40,882 nucleotides of DNA from Glaciihabitans sp. (GCA_025464095.1 JAODMF010000009.1:1-40882); one strand, 5' to 3'. Shown: positions 9,187 to 16,948, numbered from the stretch's first letter. Numbers and translations are program-made. Notes: generated by a model from the sequence alone, not told the origin.

Positions 9187-10905
9187 CTAGTGGGATTCTC
9201 TGCTCACACGGTCACCGCTCGACCCCACCAGGAAGTCGAGGTCGGCACCGGTGTCGGCCTGCATCACGTGGTCGACGTAGAGCTTCTCCCAGCCCCGCGT
9301 TGGCGCGGCGTACGCGGCCTCGCTCGCGGCGCTCTGCGACCGCTCCTGCAACTCTTCGTCGGTGACGTCGAAGCTGAGCGACCTGCCCTCGACATCCAAC
9401 CGGATGATGTCCCCGGTGCGGACGAAGGCCAGCGGTCCCCCCGCGGCGGCTTCCGGCGCGACGTGCAGGATGACCGTGCCGTACGCCGTGCCGCTCATGC
9501 GCGCGTCGCTGATGCGCACCATGTCGCGCACGCCCTGTTCGAGCAGCTTGCGTGGCAGCGGCATGTTGCCGACCTCGGGCATGCCCGGATACCCGCGTGG
9601 GCCGCAGCCGCGCAGCACGAGCACGGAGTCGGCCGTCACGTCGAGGTCCGGGTCATCGAGCCGCGCGCGCATGTCTTCGATGCTGTCGAACACGACCGCG
9701 GGCCCCACGTGCTGCAGCAGTTCGGCGGTCGCAGCCGCGGGCTTGATGATCGCGCCGCGGGGCGCGAGGTTGCCCCGAAGCACCGCGATTCCGGCATCCG
9801 CCATGAGGGGAACCTCGCGCGGGAAGATCACTGTCTCGTCGTACACCGGCTGGCCGGTGAGGTAGTCGACGAGCGGCTTGCCGGTGACCGTGATCGGCTC
9901 GGCGTGGAACAGCTCTTTCACCTGCGACAGCGCCGCGAGCACGCCGCCGGCGCGGTAGAGGTCGTCCATGAGGAACTCGCCGGAGGGCTGCAGGTTCACC
10001 ATGAGCGGCACGTCGCGGCCGGCGTCGTCGAAGTCTTCCAGCGTGAGGTCGATTCCGAGCCGGCCGGCGATCGCGAGCATGTGCACGACCGAGTTGGTCG
10101 AGCCGCCGGTCGCAGCCACGGCGATGATTGCGTTGAGGAACGACTCCTTCGTCATGATGTCGCTCGGGCGGCGGTTCGCCTTCACCAGCTCGATGATCAG
10201 GCGGCCTGTCTCGTGCGACATCGACAGCAGGCGCGAGTCCGGCGCGGGGGTCCCCGCGAATCCGGGGATCGTCATCCCGAGCGCCTCCGCGACGACGGCC
10301 ATGGTGGATGCCGTTCCCATGGTGTTGCAGTGCCCCTTGCTGCGGATCATCGACGCTTCCGACTTTAGGAACTCGCCGTTCGTGATCCTGCCGCCGCGCA
10401 CCTCCTCGCTCAGGCGCCAGACATCGGTTCCGCAGCCGAGTGCCTCGCCCCGGAAGTGACCGGTCAGCATCGGCCCGCCCGGCACGACGATGGCCGGAAT
10501 GTTGACGGATGCAGCCGCCATCAGCAGCGCGGGGATGGTCTTGTCACAGCCGCCGAGAAGTACGAGCCCGTCGACCGGGTTCGCTCGGAACATCTCTTCC
10601 ATCGCCATCGCGGCCATGTTGCGCCAGAGCATCGCCGTCGGCTTGACCACGGTCTCGCCGAGCGAAACCACCGGGAGGTTGTAGGGAACGCCGCCCGCTT
10701 CCCAGATGCCCTGCTTGACCGACTCGGCCACCTCGTCCAGGTGCATGTTGCAGGGCGTCAGGTCGGAGGCGGTGTTCGCGATCGCGATCTGTGGCTTCGT
10801 TCCGTCGAGGGAATCGTCGGGCGTGCCTCGGCGCATCCATGCCCGGTGAATGTAGGAGTTTCGGTCCTGGCCGTCGTACCACTCGGTGCTGCGCAGACCG
10901 CCCAC
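9187..10905 (-). CDS. IlvD/Edd-family sugar-acid dehydratase
   Basis: A 572-residue iron-sulfur dehydratase of the IlvD/Edd family. The three cluster-ligand cysteines are in LTPCN (Cys52), GGCDK (Cys120) and GHCN (Cys193), and the active-site serine region is DARMSGTAYG. Family members dehydrate aldonic acids (arabonate, xylonate, gluconate) or dihydroxy acids of branched-chain amino-acid synthesis. The neighbours (SDRs, FAH hydrolase, lactonase) favour a sugar acid giving a 2-keto-3-deoxy acid. The frame is open to a TTG at 10944, but those 13 extra codons are AT-rich and use ATA, AGT and TTG, unlike the rest, with no ribosome site. The GTG at 10905 has GAGG eight bases upstream, so I start there. 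Confidence 0.88.
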   Translation of the reverse strand: MGGLRSTEWYDGQDRNSYIHRAWMRRGTPDDSLDGTKPQIAIANTASDLTPCNMHLDEVAESVKQGIWEAGGVPYNLPVVSLGETVVKPTAMLWRNMAAMAMEEMFRANPVDGLVLLGGCDKTIPALLMAAASVNIPAIVVPGGPMLTGHFRGEALGCGTDVWRLSEEVRGGRITNGEFLKSEASMIRSKGHCNTMGTASTMAVVAEALGMTIPGFAGTPAPDSRLLSMSHETGRLIIELVKANRRPSDIMTKESFLNAIIAVAATGGSTNSVVHMLAIAGRLGIDLTLEDFDDAGRDVPLMVNLQPSGEFLMDDLYRAGGVLAALSQVKELFHAEPITVTGKPLVDYLTGQPVYDETVIFPREVPLMADAGIAVLRGNLAPRGAIIKPAAATAELLQHVGPAVVFDSIEDMRARLDDPDLDVTADSVLVLRGCGPRGYPGMPEVGNMPLPRKLLEQGVRDMVRISDARMSGTAYGTVILHVAPEAAAGGPLAFVRTGDIIRLDVEGRSLSFDVTDEELQERSQSAASEAAYAAPTRGWEKLYVDHVMQADTGADLDFLVGSSGDRVSRESH

Positions 10906-10925
10906 GGGAACATCCTCGTTCGATA

Positions 10926-10946
10926 TCAAATTCCAACTATTCAAAT
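10926..10946. promoter_or_regulatory. Candidate operator in the divergent promoter region
   Basis: The AT-rich stretch between the dehydratase and the FAH gene (10906-11010) contains two direct copies of TCAAAT at 10926-10931 and 10941-10946, fifteen bases apart. Further on are ATTCA (10939) and TGAAT about 20 bases later. A regulator at this position could control both transcription units; the IclR protein encoded at 12893 is the obvious candidate. No clean -35/-10 pair stands out. Confidence 0.35.
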
Positions 10947-11010
10947 CACGTATTGCTATTGTGAATTATGCCACACTGGCAGTACTCATCCCAACGAAGG
11001 TGGACAGAAC

Positions 11011-11877
11011 ATGCGACTGGTACGAATTGGCGATCTCGGAGCGGAGAAGCCAGGTGCGCTGATCGACGACGACCTCCTCGTCGACCTCTCCGACGTGGTG
11101 GACGACTTCAACGAGGCATTCTTCGCCTCCGGTCGCATCAGCGAGCTTCCCGCCTTGATCGCGGACCGCGCGAACGGCGCGACACCCATCGGTGACCGCC
11201 GCATCGGGTCGCCGATCGCTCGTCCGCACCAGATCCTGTGCATCGGCCTCAATTACAGCGACCACGCCGCAGAGACCGGCCAGGCCGTTCCACCGGAACC
11301 CATCCTCTTCAACAAGGCGCCGAACACGCTCATCGGCCCGAACGACGACGTGGTGATCCCCCGCGGATCGACGAAGACCGACTGGGAGGTCGAGCTCGGC
11401 ATCGTCATCGGTCGGCACAGCCTCTACCTCGCAGACGAGACCGAGGCTGCCGCGGCAATCGCCGGGTACGTGCTCGTCAACGATGTCAGCGAGCGGGAAT
11501 GGCAGATCGAGCGTGGCGGCCAGTGGGTCAAGGGCAAATCCGCTCCGACCTTCAACCCGGTCGGCCCGTGGCTTGCAACACCGGACGAGATCGATGATGT
11601 GCTCGCCCTCGACATGACGCTGGATGTCGATGACAAGCGCCGCCAGACCGGCTCGACCTCGACGATGCTGTTCAGCCCGACCTTCATCGTGCACTACCTC
11701 AGCCAGTTCCTCGCGCTCGAGCCCGGCGACCTCATCAACACCGGAACGCCGCCCGGGGTCGGAATGGGCATGAAGCCACCGACCTACCTCAAGGGCGGCG
11801 AGACGATGACGCTCACCGTGACGCACCTGGGAACCCAGACGCAGTTCGTGGTCGCGCATCCGGCAGCAACCGAATAG
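11011..11877 (+). CDS. Fumarylacetoacetate hydrolase (FAH)-family protein, probable 2,4-diketo-3-deoxy sugar-acid hydrolase
   Basis: The 288-residue protein has the FAH fold. The metal-ligand region reads DWEVELGIVIGR (Glu-x-Glu) and VNDVSERE (Asp), with the basic pocket KGKSAPTFNPVGPW and GTPPGVG near the C-terminus. FAH-family enzymes cleave C-C bonds of diketo acids; in the oxidative L-rhamnose, L-fucose and pentose routes they split 2,4-diketo-3-deoxy acids into pyruvate plus lactate or glycolate. The location, divergent from a sugar-acid dehydratase and two SDRs, fits that role, but this is inference. The ATG at 11011 follows CGAAGGTGG; an in-frame extension upstream crosses the AT-rich promoter region and is unlikely. 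The stop shares its last base with the next GTG. Confidence 0.85.
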   Translation: MRLVRIGDLGAEKPGALIDDDLLVDLSDVVDDFNEAFFASGRISELPALIADRANGATPIGDRRIGSPIARPHQILCIGLNYSDHAAETGQAVPPEPILFNKAPNTLIGPNDDVVIPRGSTKTDWEVELGIVIGRHSLYLADETEAAAAIAGYVLVNDVSEREWQIERGGQWVKGKSAPTFNPVGPWLATPDEIDDVLALDMTLDVDDKRRQTGSTSTMLFSPTFIVHYLSQFLALEPGDLINTGTPPGVGMGMKPPTYLKGGETMTLTVTHLGTQTQFVVAHPAATE

Positions 11878-12896
11878 TGCGCGCACTGGTCGTTGACGGT
11901 GCACGCAGCGCGACCGTGCAGGAGGTCGACGCGCCCGTTGCCGGCGTCGGCCAACTGCTGGTCGACGTCGAGCGGGTGGGCATTTGCGGTACCGACATCG
12001 AGCTGTACACCGGCGAGATGGCGTACATCGACCAGGGAATCACGCACTTTCCCCTGCGGCTGGGACACGAGTGGACCGGTCGCGTCTCGGGCGTCGGTCC
12101 GGACACGGACGAGTCCTGGATCGGCAGGCGCATCACCGGCGACACCATGCTGGGCGACGGCACCTGCCGATTCTGTCTCGCCGGCAGGCACTACCTCTGC
12201 CCGAACCGTTTCGAGGTGGGCATCACCGACGGGTGGCCCGGCGCCCTGGCCGAGCAGCTGCTCATCCCGGCTCGCTACGCGCACGCGATTCCTGACACGG
12301 TGAGCATCACCGCTGCCGCAATGGTCGAGCCGGGCGGAAACTCCCTCAGGGCAGTGGATGCGACGCGGCTGACCGCGGGCGGCCGACTGCTCATCCTGGG
12401 CTCGGGGACGATCGGCCTGCTCGCGGCGCAGTTCGCCCTGGCCCGTGGCATCGAGGTGCACGTCGCGGGAACGCGACCGACCTCCCTGCAGCTGGCACGG
12501 GAGCTCGGCGTGGACCACACGCACCAGCTTGCCGACCTCGCCGCTACAGCCGAGACCTTTGACGCCGTGATCGACGCCAGCAGCACGGACACCATGCCGG
12601 CGCTCGCTCTCGACCTCGTCGATCCGGGGGGCCGAATCGTCTACATCGGGCTGTCGTCGACCCCGAGCTCGATCGACACCCGCACCCTGGTGCTCAAGGA
12701 TGTGACGGCCGTCGGCATCCTCTCCGCTTCTCCGGGCCTTGCCGGGGCTATCGAGCTGTTCGCCTCGGGCGCCGTGAATCCGGAACCGCTCGTCAGCGAG
12801 GTCATCGGGCTCGACGAGGTCGCCTCGCGGCTCGAAGGCATGCGGGGGGCCGACGCGGGAGTCGGCCCGAAGGTGCACGTGGATCCGACGCGATGA
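11877..12896 (+). CDS. Zinc-type alcohol/sugar dehydrogenase (MDR family)
   Basis: A 339-residue medium-chain dehydrogenase of the threonine/sorbitol dehydrogenase type. Catalytic zinc ligands are visible in GICGTDIE (Cys37) and LGHEWTG (His64, Glu65). The Rossmann motif GSGTIG lies near residue 175. The structural zinc lobe reads D94-G-T-C97-R-F-C100, then C108, so Asp stands where the first of four cysteines normally is. It probably oxidises a sugar or polyol with NAD(P), supplying the lactone for the SMP-30 enzyme encoded two genes downstream. The GTG start overlaps the FAH stop by one base and the stop overlaps the IclR start as ATGA, so translation is coupled. Confidence 0.87.
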   Translation: MRALVVDGARSATVQEVDAPVAGVGQLLVDVERVGICGTDIELYTGEMAYIDQGITHFPLRLGHEWTGRVSGVGPDTDESWIGRRITGDTMLGDGTCRFCLAGRHYLCPNRFEVGITDGWPGALAEQLLIPARYAHAIPDTVSITAAAMVEPGGNSLRAVDATRLTAGGRLLILGSGTIGLLAAQFALARGIEVHVAGTRPTSLQLARELGVDHTHQLADLAATAETFDAVIDASSTDTMPALALDLVDPGGRIVYIGLSSTPSSIDTRTLVLKDVTAVGILSASPGLAGAIELFASGAVNPEPLVSEVIGLDEVASRLEGMRGADAGVGPKVHVDPTR

Positions 12897-13684
12897 CAAT
12901 CGTGGATGCGACTTCAGAAGACCCCGGCGACCGCGTCGTCGGTGCCGACCGTGTACTGGCCGTGCTCACCGAGCTGGCCGAGCATCCCAGCGGCATCAGC
13001 CTCGACGATCTCAGCCGGCTCTTGAAGAGCTCGAAGTCGACGGTGCACCGGGCACTCGCGTCGTTGCGCAAGGCAGGCTTCGCCGACCAGTCATCGCGCG
13101 GGGTGTACGTGCTCGGCGACGAGTTTCTGCGGCTGGCGTTCCGCTACAGCGACCGGCGCCCCGAGAGCACGCGCGTCGAGCCGCTGCTGCGCGTGCTCGC
13201 GACGCAGTACGGCGAAACCGCGCACTACGCCGTGCTCGACGGGCAGGATGTCGTCTACCGCGCCAAGGTCGACCCGCCGATCGGGGCGATGCGTTTGACC
13301 TCGACGGTCGGCGGGCGCAACCCGGCCGTGAGCACGGCCGTCGGGAAGCTGCTCCTCAGCTTTGTTATCGACTCCGAGCAGCAGCTGAAGGATTGGCTCG
13401 GCGCCACTCCCCTGCCGCCGCACACCCCGAACACGATCACGACGGTCGCGGGGCTCTTCGCCGAGCTGCAGCGCACGCGGAAACGCGGTTACGGGGTGGA
13501 CGACCAGGAGAACGACCCAGGAGTCAACTGCGTTGCGCTTCCCCTGTTTCTCGAGGGCGGCAGCGGGTCGCCCACCGGCGCGGTCAGCGTCAGCGGGCTC
13601 GCGTTCCGCGCACCGCTCACGAAGCTGGTGGCCGCGGTTCCCGAGATCCGCGCGACGATCGACCGCGAGCTGGGATCCGCGTGA
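12893..13684 (+). CDS. IclR-family transcriptional regulator of the sugar locus
   Basis: A 263-residue protein with an N-terminal winged helix-turn-helix (about residues 17-75; LDDLSRLLKSSKSTVHRALASL is the recognition region) and a C-terminal IclR effector domain (VSTAVGKLLLS, GVDDQENDPGVNCVALPLF, GAVSVSGLAF). IclR proteins of this kind bind a pathway intermediate and repress or activate nearby catabolic operons. The gene is embedded in the operon: four-base ATGA overlap with the dehydrogenase before it and GTGA overlap with the lactonase after it. Its likely target is the divergent region 10906-11010. Confidence 0.9.
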   Translation: MTIVDATSEDPGDRVVGADRVLAVLTELAEHPSGISLDDLSRLLKSSKSTVHRALASLRKAGFADQSSRGVYVLGDEFLRLAFRYSDRRPESTRVEPLLRVLATQYGETAHYAVLDGQDVVYRAKVDPPIGAMRLTSTVGGRNPAVSTAVGKLLLSFVIDSEQQLKDWLGATPLPPHTPNTITTVAGLFAELQRTRKRGYGVDDQENDPGVNCVALPLFLEGGSGSPTGAVSVSGLAFRAPLTKLVAAVPEIRATIDRELGSA

Positions 13685-14568
13685 TCCGGTACGAGGCCGC
13701 TGTCACGGGCGACCAGCAGTACCTGCTGGGGGAGGGTGCCCAGTGGGATGCGGCGCGGCAGCGCGTGCTGTGGGTCGACATCCTGAATGGCCGGGTGTTT
13801 GAGGGGCGCCTTGACGGCGACCGCGTCGAAACGACGGCAACGCACCAGTTCGAGGGGATGGTCGGCACGGTCGTCCCGGCGGCCGACGGCTCACTGCTCG
13901 TCGCTGCGCAGGAGAATCTCGTGGTGATCGCGCCGGACGGCACGCGAACCACCGGCCCGCGCGTCGTACCCGGCGAGGTGGCGAGCCGGACGAACGACGG
14001 TGGGGTGGATCCCCAGGGCCGGTTTCTCATCGGAACGCTGGCGCTGGATCGCAGGCACAACGAAGACCTGTTGCAGCGGGTGGAGCCGGACGGCACTCTC
14101 ACCCTGCTCGACGCCGATCTTGACATCTCGAACGGCCTGGCCTGGTCGGTCGATGGGGCGAGCCTCTTCAGCGTCGACACCCTGAACCAGCGAATCTTCC
14201 AGCGCGCCTACTCGGCGACCACCATCGGCGAGCGCCACGAGTTTCTGCGGGTCACGGACGGGCATCCGGACGGCATGACGATCGACACCGAGGGAAATCT
14301 CTGGGTGGCGATCTGGGGTGCGGGCGAGGTGCGCTGCTACGCACCGGACGGCGCGATCCTGGCTGTCGTGGACACCGCAGCACCGCATACCTCGAGCGTC
14401 GCCTTCGTTGGCGCCGACCTCGACACGCTGCTCATCACCACTGCCCAAAAGGACCTGGCCGCGGCCGAACTCGATCGATGGCCCAACTCGGGTCGGCTGA
14501 TGCTGGCACGGGTCGGCGCGCGCGGCGTGGAAACGCCGGCGTGGGCGGGTCTGGCGCCCAACCCGTGA
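13681..14568 (+). CDS. SMP-30/gluconolactonase-family sugar lactonase
   Basis: The 295-residue protein is a six-bladed beta-propeller of the SMP-30/regucalcin/gluconolactonase family, metal-dependent lactonases that open aldonolactones. Metal ligands are recognisable: Glu18 in LGEGAQW, Asn in SRTNDGGVDPQGRF, Asn in ISNGLAWS and Asp in GHPDGMTID. It has no signal peptide, so it is cytoplasmic. The GTG start at 13681 overlaps the IclR stop; upstream in-frame codons lie inside the IclR gene and are rejected. It completes the dehydrogenase-lactonase-dehydratase-dehydrogenase-hydrolase set of this locus. Confidence 0.88.
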   Translation: MIRYEAAVTGDQQYLLGEGAQWDAARQRVLWVDILNGRVFEGRLDGDRVETTATHQFEGMVGTVVPAADGSLLVAAQENLVVIAPDGTRTTGPRVVPGEVASRTNDGGVDPQGRFLIGTLALDRRHNEDLLQRVEPDGTLTLLDADLDISNGLAWSVDGASLFSVDTLNQRIFQRAYSATTIGERHEFLRVTDGHPDGMTIDTEGNLWVAIWGAGEVRCYAPDGAILAVVDTAAPHTSSVAFVGADLDTLLITTAQKDLAAAELDRWPNSGRLMLARVGARGVETPAWAGLAPNP

Positions 14569-14605
14569 TGTCGCCGCTTACTCTGGAAGGGATAGTGGGG
14601 GCACG

Positions 14606-15127
14606 TTGACAATCATTCTGGGGTACGACCCAACGACGCTTCGTGAACAGGTCGACGTCGACGCAGCGCAGGCTCGCCTGGACGAACTCGGCGATCGTCG
14701 CGACACCGTTTCACTCGGCGAGAAGATCGGGCTGCTCCGGATGACCGGACGCGTGGACGACGCCTGGGCGATGGCCAACGAGGTGGTGCGGCTCGTCCGC
14801 TTCACCGGCGATCGCAGCCAGCTCGTGCTCGCCCGTATGCGGCGAGCGCAGGTGCTGCAGGCGAGAGGCAAGCTCGACGAGGCGCTCATCGAGTTCAACG
14901 ACTGCGTCGCGGAGGCCCACATGCACGACTGGGCGTCCGAGGAGGGCTTCGCCCTTCAGCACCGCGGAAAGCTCCTGTTCGAACTCGGCCGGTACGCGGA
15001 TGCCGCGCGCGACTTTCGCGATGCGCTCACCATCCGGGTGCGGCTCCACTCCTCCCCCGACCTCATCGACGCGTCGATGATCGCCATCTCGGTCGCCGAG
15101 GCGCACCTCGACGGCGGCCCGTCGTAG
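14606..15127 (+). CDS. Tetratricopeptide-repeat protein, function unknown
   Basis: A 173-residue soluble protein made of helical repeats. TPR-like pattern residues (Trp/Leu-Ala-Ala-Tyr spacing) run through AWAMANEVVRLVRFTGD, VLQARGKLDEALIEFNDCV and LLFELGRYADAARDFRDAL, ending in an extra helix (DASMIAISVAEAHLDGG). TPRs bind other proteins; no partner is evident. The chosen TTG at 14606 is the first in-frame start after GGAAGGGATAGTGGGGG. The stop lies nine bases before the SprT-like gene, so the two may be co-transcribed. Confidence 0.75.
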   Translation: MTIILGYDPTTLREQVDVDAAQARLDELGDRRDTVSLGEKIGLLRMTGRVDDAWAMANEVVRLVRFTGDRSQLVLARMRRAQVLQARGKLDEALIEFNDCVAEAHMHDWASEEGFALQHRGKLLFELGRYADAARDFRDALTIRVRLHSSPDLIDASMIAISVAEAHLDGGPS

Positions 15128-15136
15128 CCTTAACGG

Positions 15137-15643
15137 GTGGCTGACCTCACTCGCGTGCGCACCTGGGCCAACGCCCTTATCGCGCTGCACCTCGACCCAG
15201 CTGTGTGGTCGTTCGGGTTCGACAATGCCAAGACGCGGGCCGGCCTGTGTAACTACACCGACAAGCGCATCACTGTCTCGCGGTATCTCGCTGATCGCTT
15301 CGAGGACGACGAGATTCACCAGGTGCTCCTGCACGAGGTCGCCCACGCGGTTGCCGGCACCCGCGCCGGCCACGGGCCGAAGTGGAAGGCCGTCGCTGCG
15401 TCGCTCGGCTACGACGGCGGGCGACTGCACAGTGGTTCCATTGCGGATGAGTTCGCGCCGTGGGTGGGCACCTGCCCCGCCGGTCACGTGCACTATCGCT
15501 ACAAGCGGCCGGCGCGCATCCTGGCCTGTGGGCGTTGTTCACGCCGGTTCGACCCCGCGAACGCCATCAACTGGCAGGAGCGCGCTGTTCCCCGATCGCG
15601 GCGTCCAGCACCTGAACGACCTCTTTCCAATGGCCGAGCATGA
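15137..15643 (+). CDS. SprT-like zinc metalloprotease-domain protein
   Basis: A 168-residue SprT-like domain protein. The zinc-binding HEVAH motif is at residues 66-70, and His80 in AGHGPKW is the probable third ligand. A C-terminal zinc-ribbon-like part follows (GTCPAGH, then LACGRCSRRF). The eukaryotic relative SPRTN digests DNA-protein crosslinks; bacterial SprT-like proteins are mostly uncharacterised. The GTG start lies just after the TPR gene. The last 77 bases overlap, on opposite strands, the end of the SRPBCC gene; both frames are clean, so the overlap seems real. Confidence 0.85.
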   Translation: MADLTRVRTWANALIALHLDPAVWSFGFDNAKTRAGLCNYTDKRITVSRYLADRFEDDEIHQVLLHEVAHAVAGTRAGHGPKWKAVAASLGYDGGRLHSGSIADEFAPWVGTCPAGHVHYRYKRPARILACGRCSRRFDPANAINWQERAVPRSRRPAPERPLSNGRA

Positions 15644-16019
15644 TCTTGCGCTCCTCGCGACCGGTCAGCCGGTCCTGGTGGAAGCCGATGGTCGTGCCGG
15701 TGGCCGCCTCGCGCACGGTGACCTGCAGCGTCGAATCGTGGTTCCACTCGCCGGGCTGCCAGGTCAGGCGCAGCTTGCCCGCGGGCAGGTAGCTGATGAC
15801 GCGGCCACGGATGTCATCATCCGTCTCGTACTCCGCGCCCTTCTCGAGCGTGAGCTTCGTGTTCCCCAGCCACAGCGGCAGGCCGTCGCCGAGCAGAAAA
15901 GCCCAGACGCGATCGAGCGGCGCCGCAACGGTGTGCCGAACGCCGACCTCCCAGCCAGCATCCTTCGTCTTACCGACGGAGTCGGCTCGAGCTGGGGTGT
16001 GTCCGGTTGAATCGCTCAT
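15567..16019 (-). CDS. SRPBCC-domain (START-like / AHSA1-type) protein
   Basis: A 150-residue SRPBCC-fold protein. The N-terminal strand of the hydrophobic cavity reads VGVRHTVAAPLDRVWAFLL, and the C-terminal helix closing it is REERKIMLGHWKEVVQVLDAAI. Such proteins bind hydrophobic ligands; here none is known. The start is ATG at 16019, inside a palindrome shared with the divergent CGNR gene; another ATG at 16031 is possible. The transcript may be leaderless, since TATGGT lies 8-13 bases before the ATG. The 3' end overlaps the SprT-like gene by 77 bases. Confidence 0.82.
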   Translation of the reverse strand: MSDSTGHTPARADSVGKTKDAGWEVGVRHTVAAPLDRVWAFLLGDGLPLWLGNTKLTLEKGAEYETDDDIRGRVISYLPAGKLRLTWQPGEWNHDSTLQVTVREAATGTTIGFHQDRLTGREERKIMLGHWKEVVQVLDAAIGEQRAPAS

Positions 16020-16043
16020 GTAACCGACCATAATGGTTACATG
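16017..16043. promoter_or_regulatory. Palindromic operator spanning both divergent start codons
   Basis: CATGTAACC (16017-16025), nine-base spacer GACCATAAT, then GGTTACATG (16035-16043) form perfect nine-base arms. The outer ends of the arms are the ATG codons of the SRPBCC gene (minus) and the CGNR gene (plus). CATAAT at 16029-16034 lies 7-12 bases before the plus-strand ATG, where a leaderless -10 would be; the reverse strand has TATGGT at 8-13 bases before its ATG. Binding here would block both promoters, consistent with autoregulation by the CGNR protein (inferred). Confidence 0.65.
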
Positions 16044-16628
16044 CTGCACACGACAACCACCGGCCAGTGGTTTGACACCAGCGACGGCATGCACTGGTGG
16101 TTCGACTCCGGCTCGGTCGCACTCGACTTCGCGTACACCGGCGGCTTCGATCATCCGCTGCAGCCGACGCGAAGTCCCGAGGCGTTGGCCGCATGGCTGA
16201 GTGAGCGGTTCGCTGGCATCGACGGCGTGGTCACCGATCGTGACGAGGCGGATGCGCAGGCGCTGCGCGCGGCCATCGCCCGAATGGCCGTCGCCGCCAG
16301 TCACAATCAACCGCCCGCGCCGGAGGATGTCGACATGGTGAACCTGTTCGCCGCCACGCCGGACATCCCGCCATCCCTCGCGGGCGGCAGCCGGCGCGCC
16401 GGCCGCTCGACGGCTCGCGTCAGCCAGGCCCTGTCGGCCATGGCGCGTGAGTCGGTCGAGCTATTCGACGTGTCTGAACGGGGGCGCATCCGCGAGTGCG
16501 CGGCCGAGGACTGCCAGCTCGTTTTCTACGACGAGTCGCGATCGAACAACCGGCGCTGGTGCTCCATGCAGCGCTGCGGTAACCGGGCGAAAGTGCGCGC
16601 CCACCGCGCGGCCGCTCGCGCCGAGTAG
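16041..16628 (+). CDS. CGNR zinc-finger (ABATE-type) putative transcription regulator
   Basis: A 195-residue protein with an N-terminal ABATE-like domain (GSVALDFAYTGG) and the C-terminal CGNR zinc finger: ECAAEDC, then RRWCSMQRCGNRAKVRAHR, giving a four-Cys site followed by a basic helix. The family is common in actinobacteria and presumed to bind DNA. It is divergent from an SRPBCC gene with only 21 bases between the two start codons, and a perfect palindrome covers both starts. I infer that it represses itself and the SRPBCC gene in response to a small ligand. The plus-strand transcript is probably leaderless. Confidence 0.87.
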   Translation: MLHTTTTGQWFDTSDGMHWWFDSGSVALDFAYTGGFDHPLQPTRSPEALAAWLSERFAGIDGVVTDRDEADAQALRAAIARMAVAASHNQPPAPEDVDMVNLFAATPDIPPSLAGGSRRAGRSTARVSQALSAMARESVELFDVSERGRIRECAAEDCQLVFYDESRSNNRRWCSMQRCGNRAKVRAHRAAARAE

Positions 16629-16639
16629 GCCAACGCCGG

Positions 16640-16948
16640 TTACTCGACTACCTTGACTTCCTTCCAGAAGGCGACGTAGTCGCTGAAGTCCCTGCCGACA
16701 CGCGCGATGCCACTGGCGTGCGGGGTCGGGTAGCTCCACGCGCGGTCCTGCAGCAGCCCCGAGCCTGCCGGATCCTTGACGGAGAAGTATTGGGCCTCGC
16801 CCTTCCAGGGGCAGGTGTACGGGGTCGCGCTGGCGCCGAGAAACTCGCTGTTGATGCTCGACGGCGGAAAGTACCAGTTGCCCTCGATCGAGATCAGGTC
16901 ATCCTTGTGCGCTTCGGCGATCACGGTGTCGCCCAGTACTGCCTTCAT
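16640..16948 (-). CDS. DUF427 family protein
   Basis: A 102-residue single-domain DUF427 protein. The typical blocks are present: MKAVLGDTVIAEA, the strand IEGNWYFPPSSIN, YTCPWKGEAQYFSV with its conserved Cys-Pro-Trp-Lys-Gly, and the tail SDYVAFWKEVKVVE. The biochemical function of the family is not established. The ATG at 16948 has GGAGG five bases upstream; an earlier ATG at 16960 overlaps that ribosome site and is not used here. It converges on the CGNR gene with an 11-base gap. Confidence 0.85.
   Translation of the reverse strand: MKAVLGDTVIAEAHKDDLISIEGNWYFPPSSINSEFLGASATPYTCPWKGEAQYFSVKDPAGSGLLQDRAWSYPTPHASGIARVGRDFSDYVAFWKEVKVVE

Noticed and set aside
10906..10944. TTG start for the dehydratase, 13 codons upstream
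   Set aside because: No ribosome site, and codons such as ATA and AGT unlike the rest of the gene.
10456..11010. N-terminal extension of the FAH hydrolase
   Set aside because: The extension would run antisense through the dehydratase gene and the AT-rich divergent promoter; the conserved FAH start MRLVRIG is at 11011.
5444..14568. Treating the two PQQ-type dehydrogenases as part of the sugar-acid operon
   Set aside because: They are on the opposite strand and convergent with the SDR gene; a functional link is possible but the sequence does not show it.
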